This document shows positions 1 to 6,225 of a stretch of DNA of 6,397 nucleotides, in pieces. Position 1 is the stretch's first letter, and each line of letters begins with the position of its first letter. Origin of the DNA: Verrucomicrobiia bacterium (lineage in GTDB: Bacteria; Verrucomicrobiota; Verrucomicrobiia; Verrucomicrobiales; Akkermansiaceae); contig CANHKJ010000184.1 in assembly GCA_947460915.1 (NCBI GenBank), positions 1 to 6,397 on the forward strand, in the 5' to 3' direction. Both the position numbers and the translations under genes were made by a program. Below the pieces are notes generated by a model. The model was not told where the DNA came from. It worked only from the letters and a program-made list of their open reading frames with translations, and did no database searches.

Positions 1-206
1 ATGGTGAACAGCAAAAACTGATGGCGCGCATGGGCTTGTGCGGGGCCTTCGCCTTGAATGCGATGGCGTTTTCTCTGCCGACTTATTGTGGCATGCCGCG
101 CGATTTCATGTTCGCCGATTTGTTTCGCCTCATCACATTTCTCTCTGCCACTTTCGCACTACTGGTGGGCGGCACGTGGTTCATGAAAAAAGCTTGGCGA
201 GCTTAG
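1..206 (+). CDS. FixI/CcoI-type P-type ATPase, 5' fragment up to an in-frame amber stop (partial at left edge)
   Basis: This is the middle-left part of a heavy-metal P-type ATPase. The frame is open from the left edge (first full codon at 3), so the start codon, the expected N-terminal metal-binding domain and any CxxC motif lie outside the window. Two hydrophobic segments are visible: one around MGLCGAFALNAMAFSLPTYC and a second from LFRLITFLSATFALLVGG to FMKKAWRA. They match helices 1 and 2 of the FixI/CcoI family, and the AWRA motif that ends helix 2 is typical of it. The frame then meets TAG at 204-206 and continues in the same frame with QIATVHIDLPIALG, the helix 3 start of this family. 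The fragment alone has no phosphorylation domain and could not pump. Read with the downstream part, it is one interrupted gene. Confidence 0.8.
   Translation, partial: GEQQKLMARMGLCGAFALNAMAFSLPTYCGMPRDFMFADLFRLITFLSATFALLVGGTWFMKKAWRA
204..206 (+). other. In-frame TAG (amber) interrupting the P-type ATPase gene
   Basis: The codons before and after this TAG are in the same frame and both sides match one protein family: helix 2 ends AWRA, helix 3 begins VHIDLPIALG. The spacing between AWRA and HIDLP (six residues including the stop position) agrees with recalled homologs of the AWRALR...HxDLP type, so a substitution such as TTG, TCG, TGG or CAG to TAG explains it without any insertion or deletion. 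Another gene in the window (minus strand, stop at 6226-6228) ends in TAG, which argues against general TAG recoding. Whether this is a real mutation or a base-calling error cannot be told from one sequence. Confidence 0.8.
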
Positions 207-284
207 CAAATCGCTACCGTACACATCGATTTACCGATCGCGCTGGGACTCATCGCCGCGTATATTGGCTCGATCATTGGCTGG

Positions 285-1961
285 TTGATGGATGCGGAGG
301 GACTCCTGTATTTTGACTTCGTAGCGATGTTTGTTTTCCTGATGCTTCTCGGCAGGGCCTTGCAAACATCGGCGGTGGAGAGAAATCGCAAGCGTTTGGT
401 GCGGCAACAACCCGTGCCCAAAGCGTTCGATGCCACACGCGATGATTTGCCAGCCGTGAGTTTGGATGAGATTAAAGCCGATACACAATTCAGCCTGCGG
501 CCTGGGCAAGCCAATCCAGTGGCATCCATGGTGCAATCCAGTGACGCTTCTTTTTCGTTAGAATGGATCAATGGTGAGGCTGATGCTGTCAATTTTGCGG
601 TAGGATCAAGACTACCAGCAGGGGCAATTTTGCTGAGTCGCTCGCCAGTGATCGTGCAGGCATCTGAGCAGTGGCTTGATTCACTTTTGGCACGCCTCAC
701 CGCGCCTCCAGTTGCGGAGCGTGGTCATGCATTTCTCGATACCTTGTTGCGGTATTGGCTTGCAGCGATTGTAATCATAGGGATCGCGGGCTTTGCATGG
801 CACGCATTTCACCACGAATGGATCCGCGGGCTGCAAGTTATGATTTCAGTATTTGTGGTATCTTGCCCCTGTGCCCTCGGTGTAGCCATTCCGCTAGCCG
901 ATGATCTAGCGGCGACACGACTCCAACATTGGGGTGTCTTTCTGCGTTCGACCACCTTCTGGTCGCGCATTCGCAAGGTCAAACACATCATTTTTGATAA
1001 AACTGGAACCTTGACCTTGGAGCGACCACTCCTGAGCAATCCTTGCGCCGTGCAAGATCTCGACGAGGATAGTGCGAGGGCGTTGGCCATACTGACGCAT
1101 GGCTCCCTCCATCCTGTTTCACGCACTTTGTTAGAGACATTGGGTACTCGTGGGCAAAAACTCCTACGCGCTGCCAGTGAGCATTCGGTCTTAGAAACCG
1201 CGGGACAAGGGATCGAATGGAAGAGCGATGACGTTTGCTGGTCGCTAGGCCGCCCTGGATGGAAGAGCGCAGAGCATATTACGGAAGGACAGAGCACCGA
1301 ACTATGTCGCAATGGCAAATGCATCGCCCGTTTTGCGTTCGAGGACGCCTTGCGGCCATCTGCCGTCGCCGCATTAGCTTCGTTGCGCGCTGACGGCATC
1401 ATGTTGCACATTTTTTCTGGTGATCATCGTGAAAAGGTAGCCAAAATCGCCAAGCAACTTGGCATTTCGGAAGATCAGGCACATGGAGGTCTTTTGCCTG
1501 AAGAAAAAGCTGCGTCTGTGCGCAAAATCGACTCTCGCAACACCTTATACATGGGCGACGGAGCAAACGATTCACTCGCCTTTGATGCTGCTTACGTCAC
1601 GGGAACTCCCGTCACAGATCGCTCGTTGCTAGAATCAAAATCGGACTTTTACACCCTCGGATCAGGTCTTTCCTTCCTACCTCAGCTCTTTTCAACGGCA
1701 AAAGCACGGGCCCAGGGGGTACGTCATGTCTTTTTGTTCGCACTCATATACAATGTCATAGTGGTGTCATTATCATTGATGGGACAGATGAATCCGCTAC
1801 TTGCAGCCGTGTTGATGCCTCTTAGTTCATTGATATCGATTGCGCTGATTGCAATTTCTCTGAAAAATCGGAGTTCTTTGATTGAAAAATCCAATTCGCC
1901 CCGCTATGATTCCGCAGATGTCACACGGAGAGAATACGTTACCACAAAACAACTCTCATAA
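285..1961 (+). CDS. FixI/CcoI-type copper P1B-ATPase, 3' part after the amber stop
   Basis: Catalytic part of a P1B-type ATPase. Homologous FixI/CcoI proteins move copper across the inner membrane for cbb3 cytochrome c oxidase maturation. Coding similarity really starts at 207, straight after the TAG; TTG 285 and ATG 288 are only the first possible restart codons and have no clear ribosome site. In order the frame shows helix 3 (ALGLIAAYIGSIIGW), helix 4 (YFDFVAMFVFLMLLGR), an actuator domain with NGE at 570-578 in place of TGE, and helix 6 with the metal-binding CPC at 864-872 (SCPCALGVAIPLADDLAA, the FixI form). After these come DKTGT with its phosphorylated Asp at 996-1010, an HP motif (SLHPVSR), FSGDHREK, GDGAND at 1554-1571, and two C-terminal helices with MNPLLAAVLMPLSS. 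A hydrophilic tail of about 33 residues follows. No further frame damage is seen. As a separate polypeptide it lacks helices 1-2 and is probably inactive unless the stop is read through or is an error. Confidence 0.85.
   Translation: MMDAEGLLYFDFVAMFVFLMLLGRALQTSAVERNRKRLVRQQPVPKAFDATRDDLPAVSLDEIKADTQFSLRPGQANPVASMVQSSDASFSLEWINGEADAVNFAVGSRLPAGAILLSRSPVIVQASEQWLDSLLARLTAPPVAERGHAFLDTLLRYWLAAIVIIGIAGFAWHAFHHEWIRGLQVMISVFVVSCPCALGVAIPLADDLAATRLQHWGVFLRSTTFWSRIRKVKHIIFDKTGTLTLERPLLSNPCAVQDLDEDSARALAILTHGSLHPVSRTLLETLGTRGQKLLRAASEHSVLETAGQGIEWKSDDVCWSLGRPGWKSAEHITEGQSTELCRNGKCIARFAFEDALRPSAVAALASLRADGIMLHIFSGDHREKVAKIAKQLGISEDQAHGGLLPEEKAASVRKIDSRNTLYMGDGANDSLAFDAAYVTGTPVTDRSLLESKSDFYTLGSGLSFLPQLFSTAKARAQGVRHVFLFALIYNVIVVSLSLMGQMNPLLAAVLMPLSSLISIALIAISLKNRSSLIEKSNSPRYDSADVTRREYVTTKQLS
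1870..1884 (+). promoter_or_regulatory. Candidate ribosome binding site and TTG start of the AraC-family regulator
   Basis: GGAG at 1870-1873 stands 8 bases before TTG 1882, inside the ATPase coding frame. It is the only good ribosome site among the candidate starts of the regulator; ATG 1906 and ATG 1918 have none. The site could still be chance inside coding sequence. Confidence 0.4.
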
Positions 1962-2859
1962 ATCATTCCAGCATTCGCTTTTTGAGCGACTGTTGCACTC
2001 GGAGAGATACACGATTTATCAAGAAGCTTTTCGCGCAGCTACAGGCCTACCTTTGCGTCTTGTGGGCGCGGATACCGATAGTTGGTGTCTCGATGATCAA
2101 GCGATCAATCGAAGTCCTTTTTGTGAAAAAATCAACCTCTGCAAAAGCGCTTGCCATGCCTGCATCGACGTCAATGCTCGCTTGATGAAACATGCAGATG
2201 TCAATGGCCCGGCCACCTGCCATTGCTTTGCCGGTCTCTACGCCTCCGCCGTGCCGATCAAGCTTGGGGCCTCTACTATTGCGTATTTAAAAACTGGTCA
2301 GGTTTTTTCACGCACACCCGATACTCATACTTTCGAAGATGTTTTAGCCTTACTTGGCAAGAAAACCATCCCCGCAGCCGAGGTCGAGCTTTTGCGTGCC
2401 GCTTACTTTCAAACCAGAGCCATCGAGCCACAACGCTATCAGAGCATGATCACACTGCTGTCTAGTTTTGCGGAACAACTCTCCTTTTATACTGAGCAAC
2501 TCTCGATCATCGATCAAGGCTCTGAGCCCGCAGCCATTGCTAAGGCGAAAAAATACATTCATTCGCACTTGGATCAGGCACTCCCTCTTGGTGAGATCGC
2601 CCGCGTCGCAGGTCTATCCGAGTCGCATTTCTGTCGATTATTCAAAGACAGCACAGATCTCACCTTGACGGATTATATCAATCGCTGCCGCATTGAATGG
2701 GCGAAGCGCGAACTGTTGGGTCCCGAGGTTCGCGTTTCAGAAATCGCCTACCAAATTGGTTATCAATCACTCTCGCAGTTCAATCGCTCATTCGCACGCA
2801 TCACAGGCACATCACCCACGGCCTTCCGCCGTAAGCAATTGGAACGCGCGGCATCGTGA
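1882..2859 (+). CDS. PocR-domain / AraC-family transcriptional regulator
   Basis: Predicted cytoplasmic DNA-binding regulator of 325 residues. Residues about 33-205 form a PocR-type sensory domain with the family pattern of clustered cysteines: C81, C87, C91, C94, then C113 and C115 before FAGLYASAVPIKLG. Residues about 216-318 are an AraC-type domain with two helix-turn-helix units, LGEIARVAGLSESHFCRLFK and VSEIAYQIGYQSLSQFNRSF, closed by GTSPTAFRR. The start is uncertain. TTG 1882 has GGAG at 1870-1873 with an 8-base gap and is used here; ATG 1906 and ATG 1918 lack any ribosome site but would give 317 or 313 residues with the same domains. All three overlap the end of the ATPase frame (by 80, 56 or 44 bases), which suggests co-transcription. 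The ligand is unknown; regulation of the ATPase or nearby respiratory genes is inference from position only. Confidence 0.9.
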   Translation: MKNPIRPAMIPQMSHGENTLPQNNSHKSFQHSLFERLLHSERYTIYQEAFRAATGLPLRLVGADTDSWCLDDQAINRSPFCEKINLCKSACHACIDVNARLMKHADVNGPATCHCFAGLYASAVPIKLGASTIAYLKTGQVFSRTPDTHTFEDVLALLGKKTIPAAEVELLRAAYFQTRAIEPQRYQSMITLLSSFAEQLSFYTEQLSIIDQGSEPAAIAKAKKYIHSHLDQALPLGEIARVAGLSESHFCRLFKDSTDLTLTDYINRCRIEWAKRELLGPEVRVSEIAYQIGYQSLSQFNRSFARITGTSPTAFRRKQLERAAS

Positions 2860-2933
2860 TGTCGTTTTACCGTTTTTCCAAATTTCCCCCACCCAGTGAC
2901 TTGACCTTTCACATTTCTGCGTGACTTTGTCTC

Positions 2934-3632
2934 ATGGGAAAACACTATGCAATCATCGGAGGAACATCAGGCATTGGACAAGCATCAGTCGCTCGATTGC
3001 GTCAAAACGGTCATTCACTCTACGCTGCGACACGCCGTCCGGAAATCTTGCAACAACTCGGGATTCCTACGCAGTTTTTTGATGCCCTCGACCCCGCACC
3101 GCTCACTTGGCCCGATAAGCTCGATGGCTTCGTGTATTTTCCTGGAAGTATCACACTCAAGCCCTTTCATCGCCTCAATCTAGCAGATTTCATCAAAGAC
3201 ATTCATGTCAATCTGTTAGGTGCAGTGCACGCATTGCAATCGGCACTGCCCGCGCTCAAAGCCTCGCAAGATGCATCGGTTGTGCTGTTTTCTTCGGTAG
3301 CCGTCGATCAAGGAATGCCCTTCCATGCATCCATCGCCGCCGCGAAAGGTGCGCTTGAGGCTCTAGCGCGTAGCCTCGCGGCCGAATGGGCACCCTTGAT
3401 TCGCGTCAATATCATCGCACCATCCTTAACGGATACGCCTCTAGCAGGTTCGCTCCTCTCCGATGATGCCAAGCGCGCGGCCTCGGCCAAACGTCATCCC
3501 TTGCAACGCATCGGCAATGCTGATGATGTGGCCCAAATAGTCGAGTTCCTACTCAGTGACGCGAGTCGCTTCATGACAGGACAAACCCTGCGCCCCGATG
3601 GTGGATTGACTTCAGTGAAACTTTTCACCTAA
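2934..3632 (+). CDS. SDR-fold NAD(P)-binding oxidoreductase, divergent active site
   Basis: Short-chain dehydrogenase/reductase family protein of 232 residues, cytoplasmic. The N-terminal Rossmann fold starts at once with YAIIGGTSGIGQA (Gly motif at residues 9-15), and RR at 34-35 after strand 2 would suit NADPH. The usual NNAG motif is replaced by YFPGS (68-72). The active-site Asn is N93 in HVNLLGAV and the catalytic Ser is S121 in LFSSVAV. The YxxxK motif reads IAAAK: I134 (codon 3333-3335) takes the place of Tyr exactly 13 residues after S121, while K138 is kept. The C-terminal part is standard: VNIIAPSLTDTPL, a late DDVAQIVEFLLSD helix and TGQTLRPDGG. I recall a recognisable SDR subgroup with a HExIAAAK-like motif, so the change is probably subgroup-specific rather than damage. 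Substrate unknown. No Shine-Dalgarno precedes ATG 2934, but the Gly motif leaves no later start possible. Confidence 0.9.
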   Translation: MGKHYAIIGGTSGIGQASVARLRQNGHSLYAATRRPEILQQLGIPTQFFDALDPAPLTWPDKLDGFVYFPGSITLKPFHRLNLADFIKDIHVNLLGAVHALQSALPALKASQDASVVLFSSVAVDQGMPFHASIAAAKGALEALARSLAAEWAPLIRVNIIAPSLTDTPLAGSLLSDDAKRAASAKRHPLQRIGNADDVAQIVEFLLSDASRFMTGQTLRPDGGLTSVKLFT

Positions 3633-3641
3633 CGGAAAAAA

Positions 3642-5663
3642 TCACCGTTGCTCCAAGAACACCTCTTCTACCGGAGCATCGGGCAGAGCTTGAAGGAAAT
3701 TTTTCCCGTAGCGTTTCGTGAGAATTCTATTGTCCAAAATGTGCACATATCCGCGATCTTTGCCAGTGCGGATCAAGCGACCTACGCCTTGTCGCAATTT
3801 GAGAATCGCCTCAGGTACACTATATTCCATGAATGCATTGCCTCCTTCCGCTTCGATCGCCTCAATCCGCGCCTGCGTGAGCGGGTGATCCGGTACCGCA
3901 AATGGCAACCGTGTGACGATCACATTCGACAAAGCCTCGCCAGGAACGTCCACTCCTGTCCAAAAACTATCCGTGCCAAATAACACACTGCTCAAATCAC
4001 TGCGGAATTCCTCAATCATCCGATGTCGCGTCATCCCCGCTCCCTGCACTAACAATTGCCAACCTTTTTTGCGAAAAAACGATTCCAGTTGGGTGGCCAC
4101 ATCCCTCATCGCTCGATAACTGGTAAACAACACAAAGGCCCGACCTTTGCTCAACTCAACAGCCATGCGAATAGCTATCGCCAAAGATTTCCCATACTTT
4201 GGATCGGAGGGCTCAGGCATATCACGGAAAATTTTCACCTGCATCTGATCCTTGTAGTTAAAAGGACTTCCAATCGTTAGACTCCGAACATGCTCTGCTC
4301 CTACGCGACCCTTGAACCATTGCAAGGAAGGGTCCCCTACCCCGAGAGTGGCACTTGCCATGATACAAATTTTTCCAGGAGCGAAAAGCAAGCGACGCAG
4401 AGCTTCCGCCACATTCACAGGCGCAGCATGCAAGGAATACTGAATCTCCTCACGCCCACCGCGCTCTACCCAATAGACATTCCCCTCCTGCTGCTGATCA
4501 AGAAAGATCTGCACCGTGCCATGCACCTCGCGCAATTTCTGTGCAGCGTCTAACAGCTCAGCCTTGCTCGACTCGCCTTCGACATTTTGTGCCAGTTCAT
4601 CAATTTCACTCCACAACTCCCGCAACGGACCTGCGATGCTATTTTCTACCAATCCAGGACGACGCACACGGAACTCGCGCGAATATTCACCAAAGCGCAC
4701 TTGATCTGCCACGCTCTCAAAAAAATGATCTGCCTGTTCCAGCAATTTTTCCACTGCCATCATCGCCGAGGCCTTGCGATAGCTCTTCAGTAAGCCTTTT
4801 TTCGTTCGCGGATGATACAGCCGCAACAAGTCAAATTTCAGCCCCGCTTGACTCAATCGAAGCCCCAATTGCGATGCCGCCACATGCTCGATCGTATGCG
4901 CCTCATCGAGCACTACGAAGTCGTTCGGAAACAAAAATCCACTCATCGCGCCGCCATCGCCTTCCGCTACATCGTCCGCGGATCCTAATAATGCAAAAAA
5001 CAAGGTGTGATTCACCACCACCATCTTAGCATCCGCTGCGGCCTTGCGCGCTTCCTGAAAGAAACAATTCCCGCGCGGCCCACAAGTTCGTGCCGTGCAA
5101 ATATGCGGATCACTGCACACCTGCGACCACACCTTCGGCGATGGCGTAAAGTCCATACCGCTCAGCGTCCCATCCGTTGTACTCTCCGCCCAGCGGGCGA
5201 TGGCATTGAGCTCATCGTCCTCCGAGCTCGTAAAAAGATCCGCCGACTGCTCACGCGCACGTCGCAACCGCACCGGGCACAAATAATTCGATCGCCCCTT
5301 CAATAACACCGCAGGAAAATCATTGCGGAGAATTTTTCTAACGATGGGGATGTCTTTACGAATCAACTGCTCCTGCAAATTGATCGTATGCGTCGAGATC
5401 ACCGCCTTGCGTCCCGACTCTAGCGCAAAACGTGCAGCCGGCAGCAAATAGGCTAACGATTTCCCCACACCCGTGCCCGCCTCCGCGAGCAAACAGTTAC
5501 TGCCGACCATCGCCTCAGCAACCGCTACGGCAAGATCTTGCTGCTGCGGCCGATATTCAAAATCCTTCGACCGCGCCATCAAACCACACGTCGAAAATGC
5601 CATGCGCATTTCCTCCGCAAGGTCCGGCAACGGCACCGCCACATTTTCCGGAATCGAAATCAT
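3642..5663 (-). CDS. dinG: DinG-family ATP-dependent DNA helicase (Fe-S, XPD-like)
   Basis: Superfamily 2 helicase of 673 residues; family members are 5'-3' DNA helicases that unwind D-loops, R-loops and forked DNA in repair and replication. Motifs in order: YRPQQQ (38-42), Walker A GTGVGKS (63-69), motif Ia THTINLQEQL, and four Fe-S ligands C129, C189, C194 and C200, whose last three have the same spacing as E. coli DinG. C183 is an extra nearby Cys. Then come VVNHTLFFALL, the DEAH box at 253-256 (bases 4896-4907), SATL (437-440), GTDSFWTGVDVPG (563-575), RLPF, and motif VI QGVGRLIRTGKDRG (625-638). All key residues are intact. No N-terminal exonuclease domain, unlike the Gram-positive DinG form. 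ATG 5661-5663 overlaps the stop of the upstream EF-hand gene (ATGA), with GGAG 7 bases before it. The stop lies 9 bp from the convergent dehydrogenase stop. Whether DinG or the related YoaA is the closer relative is not settled here. Confidence 0.95.
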   Translation of the reverse strand: MISIPENVAVPLPDLAEEMRMAFSTCGLMARSKDFEYRPQQQDLAVAVAEAMVGSNCLLAEAGTGVGKSLAYLLPAARFALESGRKAVISTHTINLQEQLIRKDIPIVRKILRNDFPAVLLKGRSNYLCPVRLRRAREQSADLFTSSEDDELNAIARWAESTTDGTLSGMDFTPSPKVWSQVCSDPHICTARTCGPRGNCFFQEARKAAADAKMVVVNHTLFFALLGSADDVAEGDGGAMSGFLFPNDFVVLDEAHTIEHVAASQLGLRLSQAGLKFDLLRLYHPRTKKGLLKSYRKASAMMAVEKLLEQADHFFESVADQVRFGEYSREFRVRRPGLVENSIAGPLRELWSEIDELAQNVEGESSKAELLDAAQKLREVHGTVQIFLDQQQEGNVYWVERGGREEIQYSLHAAPVNVAEALRRLLFAPGKICIMASATLGVGDPSLQWFKGRVGAEHVRSLTIGSPFNYKDQMQVKIFRDMPEPSDPKYGKSLAIAIRMAVELSKGRAFVLFTSYRAMRDVATQLESFFRKKGWQLLVQGAGMTRHRMIEEFRSDLSSVLFGTDSFWTGVDVPGEALSNVIVTRLPFAVPDHPLTQARIEAIEAEGGNAFMEYSVPEAILKLRQGVGRLIRTGKDRGYVHILDNRILTKRYGKNFLQALPDAPVEEVFLEQR

Positions 5664-5674
5664 TCCATTACTCC
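5660..5674 (-). promoter_or_regulatory. Helicase ribosome binding site and ATGA start/stop overlap
   Basis: On the minus strand GGAG (plus positions 5671-5674) lies 7 bases before ATG 5663, inside the last codons of the EF-hand gene. The ATG shares ATGA with the EF-hand stop TGA (5660-5662). It is the clearest ribosome site in the window and fixes the helicase start; the overlap favours coupled translation. Confidence 0.7.
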
Positions 5675-6103
5675 ACCCGCTTGCGACTGCAAAAAGTGCA
5701 CCCGTGCATCTGCTTCGCTCAAGGTCACAAAACCATCTTTGTCGGAATCAGCAGCTTCGAAGCGCATCTGCACACTGCCCTTGGCTACTTGCTCTTGAAA
5801 AAACTCATTGAACACGACCTTTCCGTCGCGATTGCGATCATATTGCTGAAATTTTGTATAGCGAAAATCGGGATCAATATCCTTGGCTTCACTCCACGAT
5901 ACAGACCCACTGCTATCGAAGTCAACACTTGAAAAAACACGTGCCAGCTCATAGCGATTGGCTTCATCCAGAGTCAGCTTGCCGTCACTGTTTGCATCTG
6001 CGTCACGAAATTTCTGACGGTCCGCCTTCGTGTCCACCGACTGACAAGCGCAGAACATCATGCTAGAGATCAACAACATTTTCCAAGATTTCATCGCAAT
6101 CAT
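5660..6103 (-). CDS. Exported four-EF-hand calcium-binding protein, probable lipoprotein
   Basis: Small protein of 147 residues. A short basic and hydrophobic N-terminus (MKSWKMLLISSMMFCAC) looks like a signal peptide; C20 (FCAC, then QS) could be the lipidated Cys, although Phe at -3 makes it a poor lipobox. The mature part holds four canonical 12-residue EF-hand loops: DANSDGKLTLDE (36-47), DFDSSGSVSWSE (61-72), DRNRDGKVVFNE (89-100) and DSDKDGFVTLSE (119-130). All have acidic or polar ligands at positions 1, 3 and 5, Gly at 6 and Glu at 12, so all four should bind calcium. The start is ATG 6103 or ATG 6094 (M4); neither has a Shine-Dalgarno, and M4 gives a more typical signal peptide. The stop overlaps the helicase start by an ATGA junction, implying one transcript. 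The partner or process served is unknown; an envelope calcium sensor or buffer is inference. Confidence 0.85.
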   Translation of the reverse strand: MIAMKSWKMLLISSMMFCACQSVDTKADRQKFRDADANSDGKLTLDEANRYELARVFSSVDFDSSGSVSWSEAKDIDPDFRYTKFQQYDRNRDGKVVFNEFFQEQVAKGSVQMRFEAADSDKDGFVTLSEADARVHFLQSQAGGVME

Positions 6104-6118
6104 TTTGTTTGTGCGATC

Positions 6119-6147
6119 ATGCTACGCCCCACCCCGACCAGCGACAA
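6119..6147 (-). promoter_or_regulatory. Weak candidate sigma-70 promoter for the EF-hand/helicase unit
   Basis: On the minus strand TTGTCG (plus 6142-6147) and TAGCAT (6119-6124) are separated by 17 bases, each matching 4 of 6 consensus bases. The -10 box ends 15 bases before ATG 6103, which implies a very short leader. It sits in the 122-bp gap (6104-6225), in which I see no other feature and no clear terminator. A match of this quality is expected by chance fairly often. Confidence 0.25.
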
Positions 6148-6225
6148 GCCAAAACCCCAGACTTTTCCGTTTTTCCCGTCGCCATCTTGACATTGGAAAT
6201 GGCTAGCACTCGACAATCTATACGC

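Noticed and set aside
204..206. TAG as a reassigned sense codon (alternative genetic code or pyrrolysine)
   Set aside because: Another gene in the window appears to end with TAG (6226-6228), no other in-frame TAG occurs in any gene here, and the site is not a catalytic position. A point mutation or error is simpler.
38..316. Compensated frameshift around 190-240 through the +2 frame
   Set aside because: The shifted frame gives SLASLANRYRTHR, which loses the HIDLP motif, while the original frame keeps exact family spacing on both sides of the stop.
1599..1612. Inverted repeat ACGGG-AACT-CCCGT
   Set aside because: It lies within conserved ATPase coding sequence (VTGTPVT), is only 5 bp and has no T-run; likely chance.
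2901..2929. TTGACC as a -35 box for the dehydrogenase gene
   Set aside because: At 17 bases the -10 position reads ACTTTG, a poor match, and it would place transcription start at or after ATG 2934. The 74-bp gap 2860-2933 holds nothing else I can support.
4541..5029. Long plus-strand frames opposite the helicase (also 5432-5932 and the minus frames at 203-700 and 809-1411)
   Set aside because: They are antisense shadows of well-supported genes, with low-complexity Pro/Ser/Arg/His composition and no family features.
6104..6225. Intrinsic terminator for the right-edge membrane gene
   Set aside because: Only a GCCAT/ATGGC pairing with a long loop is present and it is followed by an A/G-rich stretch, not a T-run, on the minus strand.
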